Shown here: in pieces, positions 1-8,263 of the stretch
Numbering within the stretch: the first letter of the stretch is position 1
How the letters are laid out: each line of letters starts with the position of its first letter
NCBI GenBank assembly: GCA_045615345.1
Contig: JAZLER010000006.1
Location: forward strand, 1 to 34,039
DNA length: 34,039 bases
From: Fumia sp045615345
Lineage (GTDB): Bacteria > Bacillota > Clostridia > Oscillospirales > Ruminococcaceae
Direction: 5' to 3'
Program-made: the position numbers and the translations under genes
Notes under the pieces: model-generated
Seen by the model: the letters and a program-made list of their open reading frames with translations, nothing else
Told to the model about the DNA's origin: nothing
Databases searched by the model: none

Positions 1-183
1 ATTTTTATTTGTAACAAAAGCATACGCAGACATAAACACTGCCGCTACACACCCACGCATAGCGGTCATCTGCATCGGGGTATACCCCATAGGTTTCAGG
101 ACATTAAAAAACAGTCCCGATGTTCCCCACAAAACTCCTGCTGTAATTATATATAAAAGCGCTTTTCTTTTTACACTAAACAT
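1..183 (-). CDS. EamA/DMT family transporter, N-terminal part only (runs off the window)
   Basis: The 61 visible codons start at the ATG at 183 and continue past base 1. The peptide begins MFSVKRKALLYIITAGVLWG, followed by a TSGLFFN segment. A basic start, then a first membrane helix with a WGTSG turn, is the usual opening of DMT-superfamily (EamA) permeases, which have ten helices and export or import small metabolites. Only about two helices can be seen, so the substrate is unknown. The start lies one base after the stop codon of the aldo/keto reductase upstream on the same strand, so it is very probably co-translated as the last visible gene of the trkA-trkH-reductase operon. The family call is an inference from the N-terminus alone. 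Confidence 0.7.
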   Translation of the reverse strand, partial: MFSVKRKALLYIITAGVLWGTSGLFFNVLKPMGYTPMQMTAMRGCVAAVFMSAYAFVTNKN

Positions 184-184
184 A

Positions 185-1183
185 TTATCTATCAAAAACT
201 ACCTTGTCAATTTCTTCAAGCTCTGAAGGAGCAAAGCTTGTATTTTTAAGCATACCGATGTTATCAAGAATTTGCTCAGGTTTCGATGCACCTATCAGCA
301 CACTTGTAACACCATCTTTACTGTAAAGCCACGAAAGTGCCATCTGTGCTAAGGACTGTCCGCGTCTTTTTGCAATTTCATTGAGTTTTTGTGCTTTTAA
401 AACCTTTTCTTCTGTAATGGAAGCTTTGGTTAAAAATCTGCCGCCCGATACCGCACGGCTGTCGGAAGGAATTCCGTCAAGATAACGGTCTGTAAGTATT
501 CCCTGCTCTAAAGGACTATATATAATTACGCCCTTTTTCTCAGCGACAGCAGTTTCAAGAAGCTTGTTATTCTCAACTGTTCTGTCAAAAATTGAGTAAC
601 GGTTCTGGTTGATAACAAACGGACATTTAAGTTCTTTAAGGATATCCGATGCCTTTTTCATAGTTTCGCCATCATAGTTAGAAAGCCCCACATACAAAGC
701 CTTACCGCTTTTTACAATCTGGTTTAAAGCCCACATAGTTTCGTCAAGTGGTGTATCAGGGTCCATTCTGTGATGATAAAAAATATCAACATAGTCAATA
801 TTCATTCTTTTAAGGCTCTGGTCAATACTTGAAATTAGATATTTTCTGCTGCCAAAATCCCCGTAAGGACCGGGCCACATATAATACCCTGCCTTGGTAC
901 TGATAATCATTTCATCACGATAGCTTTTCATATGATTATTCAAAATCTTACCAAAATTTGTTTCAGCACTTCCGGGTTCAGGCCCGTAATTATTTGCAAT
1001 ATCAAAATGTGTAATCCCGTTATCAAATGCGGTAAAACACATTCTGCACATATTCTCAAAATTTCCGTTATCACCAAAATTATGCCAGAGTCCCAAAGAA
1101 ACCACAGGAAGTTTGAGTCCACTCTCACCGCATTTTCTGTACTCCATCAAATCATATCTTTTATCGCCGGCAGTATAGCTCAT
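185..1183 (-). CDS. Aldo/keto reductase, L-glyceraldehyde-3-phosphate reductase (YghZ)-like
   Basis: A 332-residue cytoplasmic NAD(P)H-dependent oxidoreductase of the aldo/keto reductase superfamily. The opening MEYRKCGESGLKLP and the SLGLWHNFG stretch resemble the YghZ / L-glyceraldehyde-3-phosphate reductase group and the Kv-beta-like reductases. The catalytic tetrad can be traced: Asp61 and Tyr66 in HFDIANNYG, Lys97 in STKAGY and His138 in FYHHRMD. The cofactor end is present as VIGASKPEQILDN near residue 300. The start at 1183 is supported by AGGAG seven bases upstream; an internal Met13 is the alternative. The gene follows trkH by 13 bases and precedes the DMT gene by one base, so it belongs to that operon. 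The physiological substrate cannot be read from sequence; methylglyoxal or another small aldehyde is possible. Confidence 0.9.
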   Translation of the reverse strand: MSYTAGDKRYDLMEYRKCGESGLKLPVVSLGLWHNFGDNGNFENMCRMCFTAFDNGITHFDIANNYGPEPGSAETNFGKILNNHMKSYRDEMIISTKAGYYMWPGPYGDFGSRKYLISSIDQSLKRMNIDYVDIFYHHRMDPDTPLDETMWALNQIVKSGKALYVGLSNYDGETMKKASDILKELKCPFVINQNRYSIFDRTVENNKLLETAVAEKKGVIIYSPLEQGILTDRYLDGIPSDSRAVSGGRFLTKASITEEKVLKAQKLNEIAKRRGQSLAQMALSWLYSKDGVTSVLIGASKPEQILDNIGMLKNTSFAPSELEEIDKVVFDR

Positions 1184-1196
1184 AAAAACACTCCTA

Positions 1197-2636
1197 TCAG
1201 TTTTTCTTCCAGGTATAAGGCATTAATATAATAATTATCGGGAAAAGTTCAAGTCTTCCACAAATCATATTCATTGTGAGAACAATTTTTGAAAGCACAG
1301 AAAAATCCGCAAAGTTACCCGAAGGTCCTACCATACCAAATCCCGGACCTACATTGTTGAGTGTAGTTGCAATTGCTGTAAAATTAGTTTCAAAGCCAAA
1401 TCCGTCAAAGGAAATAAGTAAAAATGAAACTATATAAATCAAAACAAAGCAAACAATATATGCGTTCACTCGTTTTACTGCTTCATCATCAATTTTTTTG
1501 CCGTTTATGTTTATCGTCATAACACTTTTAGGATGTATAAGTGACATAATCTCGCGTTTTAAAGATTTCAAAAGAATAATTATTCTTGAGATTTTGATAC
1601 CACCGCAAGTAGACCCTGCACAGGCACCGACAAACATTAAAATAAATAATATCCCTTTTGAAAAATCAGGCCATAAGTTAAAATCAACAGTTGCAAAACC
1701 CGAGGTTGACATAACAGATGCAACAGAAAAAATCGAGTGATGGAATGCCTCAAAAAAGCCATCAAATGCACCAAGAATATTGAGGGTGATAAGGATGGAA
1801 GAAACAAAAATCAAAGCTAAAAATATACGGAGTTCTTCATTTTTTAATACATTTTTTATCTTTCCGGCAATTAAAAGAAAATACATTGTAAAGTTTACAG
1901 AAAAAAGTATCATAAATACAGTAACAACACCCTGAATGTACATATTGTACTCTGAAAGGCTTGAATTTTTGATACCAAAACCACCCGTACCCGCAGTACC
2001 CAAAGCAGTCGTAACAGCATCAAAAAACGGCATCTTTCCGATAAGTAAAAATATTATCTGCAAAACAGTAAGCCCGATATAAATTCCGTAAAGTACTTTT
2101 GAATTCATATGTGCCTTAGGGAGAATTTTTTCAACCTGGGGACCTGACGATTCAGCCCTTATAAGCTGCATATTGTTGCCACCAGCCAAGGGGGTAAGTG
2201 CCATAACAAAGATAAGTACTCCCATACCGCCGATCCAGTGAGTAAAACTTCTCCAGAACAGCATACATCTGCTCAAAGCTTCGACATCCCGCAGGATAGT
2301 GGCACCTGTCGTAGTAAATCCCGAAGCAGTTTCAAAAACTGCATCAACAAACTTTGGAATTTCACCTGAAAAGAAAAACGGCAAAGCACCGATTATACTG
2401 ATTACAAGCCATGCAACAGCAACGGTAACAAGCCCTTCTCTTGCATAAAGTGAAGAACTTTTAGGTTTGAGCAGTATTAAAGGTATACCGATTGCAACGC
2501 TTATAAGTATCGCAGGAATAAAGTAAAACCCTGCGCTTTCCTTATAATACAAAGCAACAATCATAGGTAAAAGCATCGCAACCGCATCAAAAAGCAGAAT
2601 ATATCCATTCAGCTTAAAAACCAATTTCTTATTCAT
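1197..2636 (-). CDS. trkH: TrkH-family potassium uptake channel subunit
   Basis: A 479-residue integral membrane protein of the TrkH/KtrB superfamily, the K+-translocating subunit that works with a cytoplasmic TrkA gating protein. Four pore-loop repeats with selectivity-filter-like segments are visible: TASGFTTTGAT near residue 105, GTAGTGGFG near residue 215, SVMSTSGFATVD near residue 310 and LNNVGPGFGMVGP near residue 430. The length is typical. The C-terminal pore segment is followed by GRLELFPIIIILMPYTW, the normal family ending. The ATG directly abuts the trkA stop codon (no intervening base), so the two are surely co-expressed. Related TrkH proteins may use H+ or Na+ coupling; this cannot be decided here. 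Confidence 0.95.
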   Translation of the reverse strand: MNKKLVFKLNGYILLFDAVAMLLPMIVALYYKESAGFYFIPAILISVAIGIPLILLKPKSSSLYAREGLVTVAVAWLVISIIGALPFFFSGEIPKFVDAVFETASGFTTTGATILRDVEALSRCMLFWRSFTHWIGGMGVLIFVMALTPLAGGNNMQLIRAESSGPQVEKILPKAHMNSKVLYGIYIGLTVLQIIFLLIGKMPFFDAVTTALGTAGTGGFGIKNSSLSEYNMYIQGVVTVFMILFSVNFTMYFLLIAGKIKNVLKNEELRIFLALIFVSSILITLNILGAFDGFFEAFHHSIFSVASVMSTSGFATVDFNLWPDFSKGILFILMFVGACAGSTCGGIKISRIIILLKSLKREIMSLIHPKSVMTININGKKIDDEAVKRVNAYIVCFVLIYIVSFLLISFDGFGFETNFTAIATTLNNVGPGFGMVGPSGNFADFSVLSKIVLTMNMICGRLELFPIIIILMPYTWKKN

Positions 2637-4010
2637 TTATATCTCCATTTCATCGTCAAGTATCTGCTCAATACGGCTGATACCCTTATGAGTTGTGACA
2701 ACAATTACAGTGTCATCAAGCTGTATTGAATCTTTACCCATGGGTGTAAAGGTTTTTCCGTTACGGGTAATACATGCAATAAGTGTACCTTTTCTGATAT
2801 TAAGTTCAGCAAAAGGAATACCGACAACTTCCGAATTCTGTCTGATACGGAATTCCAAAGCTTCAACTCGGTCGTCAACGATTCTGTGCATTGATTCCAT
2901 ACTGGATTCCCAGGAATTCTGCATCATACGGACATACTGCAGAATTCTGTCAGCAGTGATAGTCTTAGGATAAACAATACTGCCGATAGACATCCCCTTC
3001 AAAACGCCATCAAAGTCGAAATGCTTGATTTTGGTTATAATTTTCGCTTCAGGTACCTGCTGATACGCATACATCGACATCAGGATATTCTGCTCATCAA
3101 CACCCGTAAGGCTTAAAACGGCATCGGCATTTTCGATATGTTCCTCGTGAAGAAGATAGTTATTTGTACCATCTCCGTGAATTATCATCGCTTCAGGCAA
3201 CAATTCACTGAGCTCTTCACAACGCTCTTTGTCAATTTCGATAATTTTCACTTTGTGCCTTGATTCTAAAAGCATCTTTGTAAGGTAATAAGTAAGCGTT
3301 CCGCCACCTAAAATAACAACATTCTTGATTTTAGCAGTGATAGCACCAACTTTTGTAAAGAAATCGTTAGCTTCTTTAATTGGCGCCACAAAAGAAATCT
3401 TGTCCCCTGAATGCAGAACAAAATCACCGGTAGGTACATAAACATTATCACCGCGTTCAACAGCACAGATAAATACCGAAGTGTTAAACGACTGGCGCAA
3501 TTCGTAAAGTCTTAACCCTGCAATTTCCGAAGTTTCGGGAATTTCATATTTCATAATTTCAACTCTGCCCTTGGCAAAAGTTTCAACCTGAATGGCACTC
3601 GGAAAACGGATAAGACGCGAAATTTCCCTTGCCGCCGCGCGTTCGGGGTTGATATGAAGACTAAGTCCTAAATCATCTTTTATAATGTTAACCGCATCAG
3701 CATATATCGGATTTCTCACACGGGCAATAGTGTTCTTTGCACCGAGCTTTTTAGCAATAAGACAAGTGAGCAGATTAAGCTCGTCCGAACGCATCATTGC
3801 TATAAGAAGGTCACAGGTATTAACCTTTGCTTCCTTCAGAACAGAAACAGATTCACCATGTCCCTGAACGCACATAACGTCCAGTGCATTGCCTATTTCA
3901 TCAAGTTTATCTATATCAGTGTCAATAACCACAATACTGTGCTTTTCTGCAACAAGTTCTTTTACAAGGGTTGTTCCTACTTTACCGCAGCCTACAACTA
4001 CAATATTCAA
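2637..4010 (-). CDS. trkA: TrkA, NAD-binding regulatory subunit of K+ uptake
   Basis: A peripheral cytoplasmic protein with two RCK modules in tandem, each a Rossmann domain (TrkA-N) plus a TrkA-C domain. The first Rossmann motif is VVVGCGKVGTTL at the N-terminus, with the acidic strand end VVIDTD. The second begins near residue 230 with NVVILGGGTLTYYL and ends in KIIEIDKE. It binds nucleotides and gates TrkH, encoded immediately downstream. I place the start at a TTG at 4010, giving 457 residues and the usual opening MNIVVVG, because an AAAGGAG site lies seven bases upstream. The longer frame from a GTG at 4019 would start right against that same site. No frame damage is seen. Confidence 0.93.
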   Translation of the reverse strand: MNIVVVGCGKVGTTLVKELVAEKHSIVVIDTDIDKLDEIGNALDVMCVQGHGESVSVLKEAKVNTCDLLIAMMRSDELNLLTCLIAKKLGAKNTIARVRNPIYADAVNIIKDDLGLSLHINPERAAAREISRLIRFPSAIQVETFAKGRVEIMKYEIPETSEIAGLRLYELRQSFNTSVFICAVERGDNVYVPTGDFVLHSGDKISFVAPIKEANDFFTKVGAITAKIKNVVILGGGTLTYYLTKMLLESRHKVKIIEIDKERCEELSELLPEAMIIHGDGTNNYLLHEEHIENADAVLSLTGVDEQNILMSMYAYQQVPEAKIITKIKHFDFDGVLKGMSIGSIVYPKTITADRILQYVRMMQNSWESSMESMHRIVDDRVEALEFRIRQNSEVVGIPFAELNIRKGTLIACITRNGKTFTPMGKDSIQLDDTVIVVTTHKGISRIEQILDDEMEI

Positions 4011-4037
4011 ACTAAACACTCCTTTCGCCTAAAATCA

Positions 4038-4066
4038 ATTGTACCACTTTATATAAAATTTATCAA
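4038..4066 (-). promoter_or_regulatory. Promoter of the trkA-trkH operon
   Basis: On the minus strand, TTGATA (4061-4066) and TACAAT (4038-4043) are separated by exactly 17 bases. The -10 is preceded by TGG, which makes an extended -10. It lies just ahead of the trkA ribosome binding site. Confidence 0.65.
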
Positions 4067-4081
4067 TATATTTGCAAAAAA

Positions 4082-4105
4082 AAAGAACGCCAGAAGGCGT
4101 TCTTT
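4082..4105 (-). terminator. Rho-independent terminator after the TRAP permease gene
   Basis: Arms AAAGAACGCC (4082-4091) and GGCGTTCTTT (4096-4105) form a 10-bp perfect stem with an AGAA loop. On the minus strand it is followed by a run of T. It sits 10 bases past the stop of the permease gene. Confidence 0.85.
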
Positions 4106-4115
4106 AAATAAAGCA

Positions 4116-6062
4116 TTAAGCTAATTTAACTTTTTTCTTTGTGAGTACCTGAATTACAACTGTAACTGCAACCAAACCTACACCGATAAGGTCAGTCTGC
4201 CAACCGGGATAAATAAGGAGCAAACCACCGACAAGGCTTACAATACGCTGATACCATGGCATATGATGGAACATATAGCCTTCAAGAGAAGCCGCAACAG
4301 CAAACATACCAATAATCGAAGTGATAGTAATTAAAATTACATCAACAGGTGTTGTGTTGATAAGAAGCATTGCAGGGTTTAACGCAAATACATAAGGCAC
4401 AATAAATGCACCGATAGCAAGCTTTGTAGAGGTTACAGCAGTCTTCATCGGATTACCCTGAGCAATAGCTGCACCAGCATATGCCGCAAGAGCAACAGGA
4501 GGTGTCAGGTCTGCTACGATACCAAAATAGAACACAAAGAAGTGAGCTGCAATAGCGGGTACGCCCATACGGATAAGGATAGGAGCACAAGTAGCCGCCA
4601 TAATACAGTAGTTTGCAGTAGTGGGAACACCCATACCCAACACGATACAACAAAGCATTGTAAGGAACAAAGCGATAATAACCCTGCTTCCTGCAAGTGC
4701 CACAATACCATTTATCATCATATTAGCAAGACCAGTCATTGTAATAGTACCTGCAATAATACCAGCAACACCACAAGCAGCCGCAACAGCTATCATCCCC
4801 TGCGCACCTGCTGCCAACGCTTCAAAAATGCGTTTTGGAGTAATGCGGTTTTCTTTATTGAACAAGCTTACAACAATAGCAATGACAATTGCAATAGCAG
4901 CTGCATACTGGATAGAACGTGTACTTGTACCAACGAGGTAAATAAGAACAATAAGAGGTAACAAAAGATATGTCTGCTTCAAAAGAGGTAAAAGTCTGGG
5001 CAGTTCTTCTTTTGTAAGGCCACGCAAACCTTCTTTTTTAGCTTCAAGGTGGACGGAAATAAATACACCTGCAAAATACAAAACAGCAGGTAAAATTGCT
5101 CTTACTACAATGTTGCTGTAAGGAACCTGAACATAGTCAGCCATAAGGAAAGCAGCAGCCCCCATGATAGGAGGCATAATCTGACCACCAGTAGAAGCAG
5201 AAGCTTCAGCAGCTGCGGCAAACTCAGGTTTGTAGCCTGTTTTCTTCATAAGAGGAATTGTAACTGAACCTGAACCTACAGTATTAGCAACAGAAGAACC
5301 CGATACCATACCTTCCAGTGCACTTGCAACCACAGCAACCTTTGCGGGTCCGCCTGAAAAGCCACCAACAATTGAGTTTGAAATCCTGATAAAGAAATCG
5401 GCAATACCTGTTCTTTCAAGGAATTCACCAAATATGATAAACACAACAATGAACTTTGAGCAAACATTGATAGGAGTAGACAAGATGCCTTCTTTTCCAT
5501 AGAAAAGATAATGAACAATATACTCAAGTTTTTTCCAGAGCGAGGGGTTAGTGAGTCCCGCTGTAACAGCATACAGTACAAAACATCCTGCAACAATTAC
5601 AATAGGAAGCCCTACACTTCGTCTGCAGACTTCAACAAGAGATATAGTACCAATAATACCAATAATAATCTGATACCATGTGAAATGTGCACCCTGCTGA
5701 ATAATCGTCATAGCATTTACGGTATAGTAAAAGAAAGCCCCCGTACCGCCAATCATAAGCAGGATATCATACCACGGCATATGATTTACTTTATGAGCCT
5801 TTTTGTTGGCAGGATAAATTATATATCCTAAAAATACGATGAAAGCAACAAAAGATGTAAGACGATATTCTTCAAGCCAACTTGCAAACAAAGTAACATA
5901 AAGGCAAAATAATGAAAATGTAGCAAGAATGCATGTCACAAATACTTTGGGCATACCTTCCCATATACGAACATTGGATTCCCTGTCGAATTTTTTCATT
6001 ACTGAATCAAGATCCATAGGTTCTGTGTTTTCGACAGTATTTTTCTTCTTAAAAAACGCCAT
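4116..6062 (-). CDS. TRAP transporter permease, fused small (4TM) and large (12TM) subunits, TAXI type
   Basis: A 648-residue membrane protein that carries both TRAP permease parts in one chain, as in the TAXI branch of the family. A short cytoplasmic start (to about residue 37) is followed by about four helices of the small-subunit type, then the DctM-like large subunit. Conserved large-subunit segments include the GSSVANTVGSGSVTIPLMKK stretch near residue 255, ASTGGQIMPPIMGAAAF near 290 and GMGVPTTANYCIMAA near 475. The transporter is a secondary, ion-driven (usually Na+) importer of organic anions delivered by the TAXI binding protein encoded just upstream. AAGGAGG precedes the ATG. The substrate of TAXI systems is often a dicarboxylate or glutamate, but sequence alone does not settle it. 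Confidence 0.93.
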   Translation of the reverse strand: MAFFKKKNTVENTEPMDLDSVMKKFDRESNVRIWEGMPKVFVTCILATFSLFCLYVTLFASWLEEYRLTSFVAFIVFLGYIIYPANKKAHKVNHMPWYDILLMIGGTGAFFYYTVNAMTIIQQGAHFTWYQIIIGIIGTISLVEVCRRSVGLPIVIVAGCFVLYAVTAGLTNPSLWKKLEYIVHYLFYGKEGILSTPINVCSKFIVVFIIFGEFLERTGIADFFIRISNSIVGGFSGGPAKVAVVASALEGMVSGSSVANTVGSGSVTIPLMKKTGYKPEFAAAAEASASTGGQIMPPIMGAAAFLMADYVQVPYSNIVVRAILPAVLYFAGVFISVHLEAKKEGLRGLTKEELPRLLPLLKQTYLLLPLIVLIYLVGTSTRSIQYAAAIAIVIAIVVSLFNKENRITPKRIFEALAAGAQGMIAVAAACGVAGIIAGTITMTGLANMMINGIVALAGSRVIIALFLTMLCCIVLGMGVPTTANYCIMAATCAPILIRMGVPAIAAHFFVFYFGIVADLTPPVALAAYAGAAIAQGNPMKTAVTSTKLAIGAFIVPYVFALNPAMLLINTTPVDVILITITSIIGMFAVAASLEGYMFHHMPWYQRIVSLVGGLLLIYPGWQTDLIGVGLVAVTVVIQVLTKKKVKLA

Positions 6063-6086
6063 AATGCCTCCTTAGAATATTAAAGC

Positions 6087-6112
6087 GGCTGCGACTTTTT
6101 TAAGTCGCAGCC
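6087..6112 (-). terminator. Intercistronic hairpin between the TAXI binding protein and permease genes
   Basis: Arms GGCTGCGACTT (6087-6097) and AAGTCGCAGCC (6102-6112) form an 11-bp perfect stem with a TTTT loop. On the minus strand it is followed only by GCTTTAATATTC, so the U-tract is weak. A partial terminator or mRNA-stabilising hairpin fits best, allowing more binding protein than permease. Confidence 0.7.
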
Positions 6113-6133
6113 TGATTTTTAGCTTTTAAAAAA

Positions 6134-7093
6134 TTACTGAACTGCTACTTCAATATTCTTTTCAGCATAGTATTTAGCAGCACCTGCATGGAAAGGAACT
6201 GTCATACCGCTTGTTGCGTTTTCAAGGCTTAATTCTGCACCTTTACCATTTTCAGCTGTGATAGCTTCGATGTTATCAAAGATTGCAGCTGTAAGGTTGT
6301 ATACATCGTCTTCGGAAGCATCAGCACTTACGATAAGTGTAGCTTTAACTGTTACAGTCTGAACATCAGCTTCCTGACCGGGATATGTACCTGCAGGAAC
6401 ATTATATACTGTGTAGAAAGGACAATCAGCCATCATTTTTTCTGCAACTGCGCCATCGATGGGAACAAGGTATGCAGCATTAGTTGTGCAAAGCTCTGTA
6501 ATAGCGGGTGTAGGAGCACCTGCTACGATGAATGCAGCATCGATTTTACCGTCTTTGAGAGCATCAGCACTGTCAGCAAAAGACTGATACTGAGCTTTAA
6601 TGTCTTCTTCTGTAAGACCTGCAGCTGTCAAAACATCAATAGCGTTAAAGTATGTACCGGAACCGGGAGCACCGATAGAAACAGATCTGCCTTTAAGGTC
6701 AGCAACAGATTTGATTTCGGGGTCCATAGTTACAAGCTGAACAGATTCTGCATAAAGACCTGCAACTGTACGGAAGGATTCAACTTTACCTTCAGTTTCG
6801 AAAGAACGGATACCATCCCATGCATAGGACATAACATCGGACTGAACAGTACCGAGCTGGTAGTTACCTGCATCAATACCCTGGATGTTAGCTTTAGAGC
6901 CATCAGTAGAAACAACAGTAACATTAACGCCGGCGTTGTTTGTGATATACTGACCCAAAACTCCGCCGTAGCCGTAATATGTACCTGCTGTACCACCGGT
7001 ACCCATTGTCATTTTTGTTCCTGCGGAACCACCACAAGATGTCACTGCCAAAGCCATAATAAGGCTGAGAGCGATAGCAAGAATTTTTTTCAT
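6134..7093 (-). CDS. TAXI-family TRAP transporter solute-binding lipoprotein
   Basis: A 319-residue extracytoplasmic binding protein. The N-terminus is a lipoprotein signal: MKK, a hydrophobic stretch, then the lipobox AVTSC with the modified Cys at residue 20, followed by a GGS-type linker. The mature part carries the TAXI family hallmark GTGGTAGTYYGYGG near residues 31-44, then the NIQGIDAGNYQLGTVQSD segment and the GAPGSGTYFNA ligand-site loop. It captures the substrate outside the membrane and delivers it to the fused permease encoded 71 bases downstream. An ideal CAGGAGGTAA site precedes the start. Codons are more uniform than in the neighbours, which fits high expression. The ligand is unknown; glutamate or other carboxylates are known for some TAXI proteins. 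Confidence 0.94.
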   Translation of the reverse strand: MKKILAIALSLIMALAVTSCGGSAGTKMTMGTGGTAGTYYGYGGVLGQYITNNAGVNVTVVSTDGSKANIQGIDAGNYQLGTVQSDVMSYAWDGIRSFETEGKVESFRTVAGLYAESVQLVTMDPEIKSVADLKGRSVSIGAPGSGTYFNAIDVLTAAGLTEEDIKAQYQSFADSADALKDGKIDAAFIVAGAPTPAITELCTTNAAYLVPIDGAVAEKMMADCPFYTVYNVPAGTYPGQEADVQTVTVKATLIVSADASEDDVYNLTAAIFDNIEAITAENGKGAELSLENATSGMTVPFHAGAAKYYAEKNIEVAVQ

Positions 7094-7135
7094 AAAAAAT
7101 TACCTCCTGAAATTTAATTTTTTTCGCCATTTTAT

Positions 7136-7164
7136 ATTATACACCATACTTGAAAATTTTTCAA
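7136..7164 (-). promoter_or_regulatory. Promoter of the TAXI transporter operon
   Basis: Minus-strand TTGAAA (7159-7164) and TATAAT (7136-7141) are 17 bases apart. The -35 lies inside the palindrome at 7148-7166, so a protein bound to the palindrome or a hairpin there would affect this promoter. Confidence 0.65.
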
Positions 7165-7166
7165 GT
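7148..7166. repeat. 19-base palindrome over the -35 of the TAXI operon promoter
   Basis: ACTTGAAAA (7148-7156) and TTTTCAAGT (7158-7166) are perfect inverted arms around a single central base. On the plus strand seven T follow, which looks terminator-like, but no plus-strand gene ends here. It is either an operator for the TAXI promoter or an end-of-transcript hairpin for the serine hydrolase gene upstream on the minus strand. Confidence 0.5.
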
Positions 7167-7183
7167 TTTTTTAGAAAAATATT

Positions 7184-8215
7184 TTAAATGTACCCTGCAT
7201 CCATTTTTATTTCGTCACCGTTAGAACTGCCATCACCATAATATGCATCATAAATGGCGTTGGCATAATCCCCTCTTGCATCACCCCAACCTGAGTTAGA
7301 AAGATAAATTATATCAAAATCATCCTCGGGAAGCTGAATATGGATTGTTCTAAAACCACGGGAACCGCCATTATGAGTGATTCGTTTTTTATCGTGCCAT
7401 ACGGTAACAGCACAGCCAAGTCCGAAATAGGATTGAGCGGATGGAGTTAAAATCTCATTCCAGCTTTTTTCAGAAAGCAGCAGTTTATTTTTTATAGCAA
7501 GGTTTAATGCATATACATCATCAACAGTACCAACAATGTCCCCTGCCCCTTTGTACCACTCAATAACACGGGTGGTTTTGCCATCAGGCTCATAGCCCGT
7601 AACACGATAAGGTATCTCAAGACCTTTTCTGTCAACAACCGCTGTTTTCATACCAAGAGGTTCAAATACCTCCTTTTTCATATATTCCGCATAGTCCATA
7701 CCTGTTACATTTTCAATAATCAGAGCAGGAATTATATAGTTTATATTTGCATAAATATGCCCTTTACCGGGTTCAAAATGCACAGGATACTCAGAAAGAT
7801 TCTTAAGGGCAGATTTTATCTGTTCAGAAGTACTCCCATCAAATTTCTTGCCTATATCGGTATCCTGGTCAAAATCAGGCAGACCGCTTATATGATAAAG
7901 CAGATGTCTTATTGTAAGGCGTTTATCAAAAACTTTTGCTTCGGTTAAATATTCACCCGGATGCTTATCAACATCAATAATTCCTTTGTCGTGAAGTTTC
8001 ATAGTGCCGATAGCACAAAAAGGTTTTGAAAGCGAATACAGAGAAAACATCGAATTTTTTGTGAAAGGCACTTTGTTCGCGATATCAGAAAATCCTATAA
8101 ACTTTTCATATATAATTTTATCTTTTACAGTAACACGCAGAACACCTGAATTTTTATTATCTAAGGTATATTCTTCGATGAATCTGTCCATTTTTGCTGA
8201 AAACTTTTCAAGCAT
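7184..8215 (-). CDS. Serine hydrolase, class C beta-lactamase / DD-peptidase fold
   Basis: A 343-residue protein of the beta-lactamase-related (PF00144-type) family. The three catalytic motifs are visible: Ser61-Leu-Ser-Lys64 in SLYSLSKPF, Tyr155-Ala-Asn157 in HIYANINY, and His281-Asn-Gly in THNGGSRGF, which replaces the KTG box of true beta-lactamases. No signal peptide is present, so it is probably cytoplasmic, which argues against beta-lactamase or peptidoglycan activity in the wall and for esterase or D-aminopeptidase activity. GAGGTGAAAAT precedes the ATG. It lies 48 bases beyond the end of putP, past a terminator, so it may be expressed by read-through. A second paralogue lies at 32332-33369. 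Confidence 0.88.
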   Translation of the reverse strand: MLEKFSAKMDRFIEEYTLDNKNSGVLRVTVKDKIIYEKFIGFSDIANKVPFTKNSMFSLYSLSKPFCAIGTMKLHDKGIIDVDKHPGEYLTEAKVFDKRLTIRHLLYHISGLPDFDQDTDIGKKFDGSTSEQIKSALKNLSEYPVHFEPGKGHIYANINYIIPALIIENVTGMDYAEYMKKEVFEPLGMKTAVVDRKGLEIPYRVTGYEPDGKTTRVIEWYKGAGDIVGTVDDVYALNLAIKNKLLLSEKSWNEILTPSAQSYFGLGCAVTVWHDKKRITHNGGSRGFRTIHIQLPEDDFDIIYLSNSGWGDARGDYANAIYDAYYGDGSSNGDEIKMDAGYI

Positions 8216-8235
8216 ATTTTCACCTCAAAAAGATA

Positions 8236-8259
8236 AACCCCACCAATTAAGGTGGGGTT
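8236..8259 (-). terminator. Terminator after putP
   Basis: Arms AACCCCACC (8236-8244) and GGTGGGGTT (8251-8259) form a 9-bp GC-rich stem with a six-base loop. On the minus strand it is followed by ATCTTTTTGA. It begins within a few bases of the putP stop. Confidence 0.8.
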
Positions 8260-8263
8260 ATGA

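Noticed and set aside
4542..4961. Overlapping plus-strand frames opposite the TRAP permease gene
   Set aside because: They are Ser/Thr/Asn-rich shadows of the membrane protein gene, without a ribosome site or domain.
7184..8215. True beta-lactamase
   Set aside because: The SxxK and YxN motifs fit the fold, but there is no signal peptide and the KTG box is HNG, so esterase or peptidase activity is more likely.
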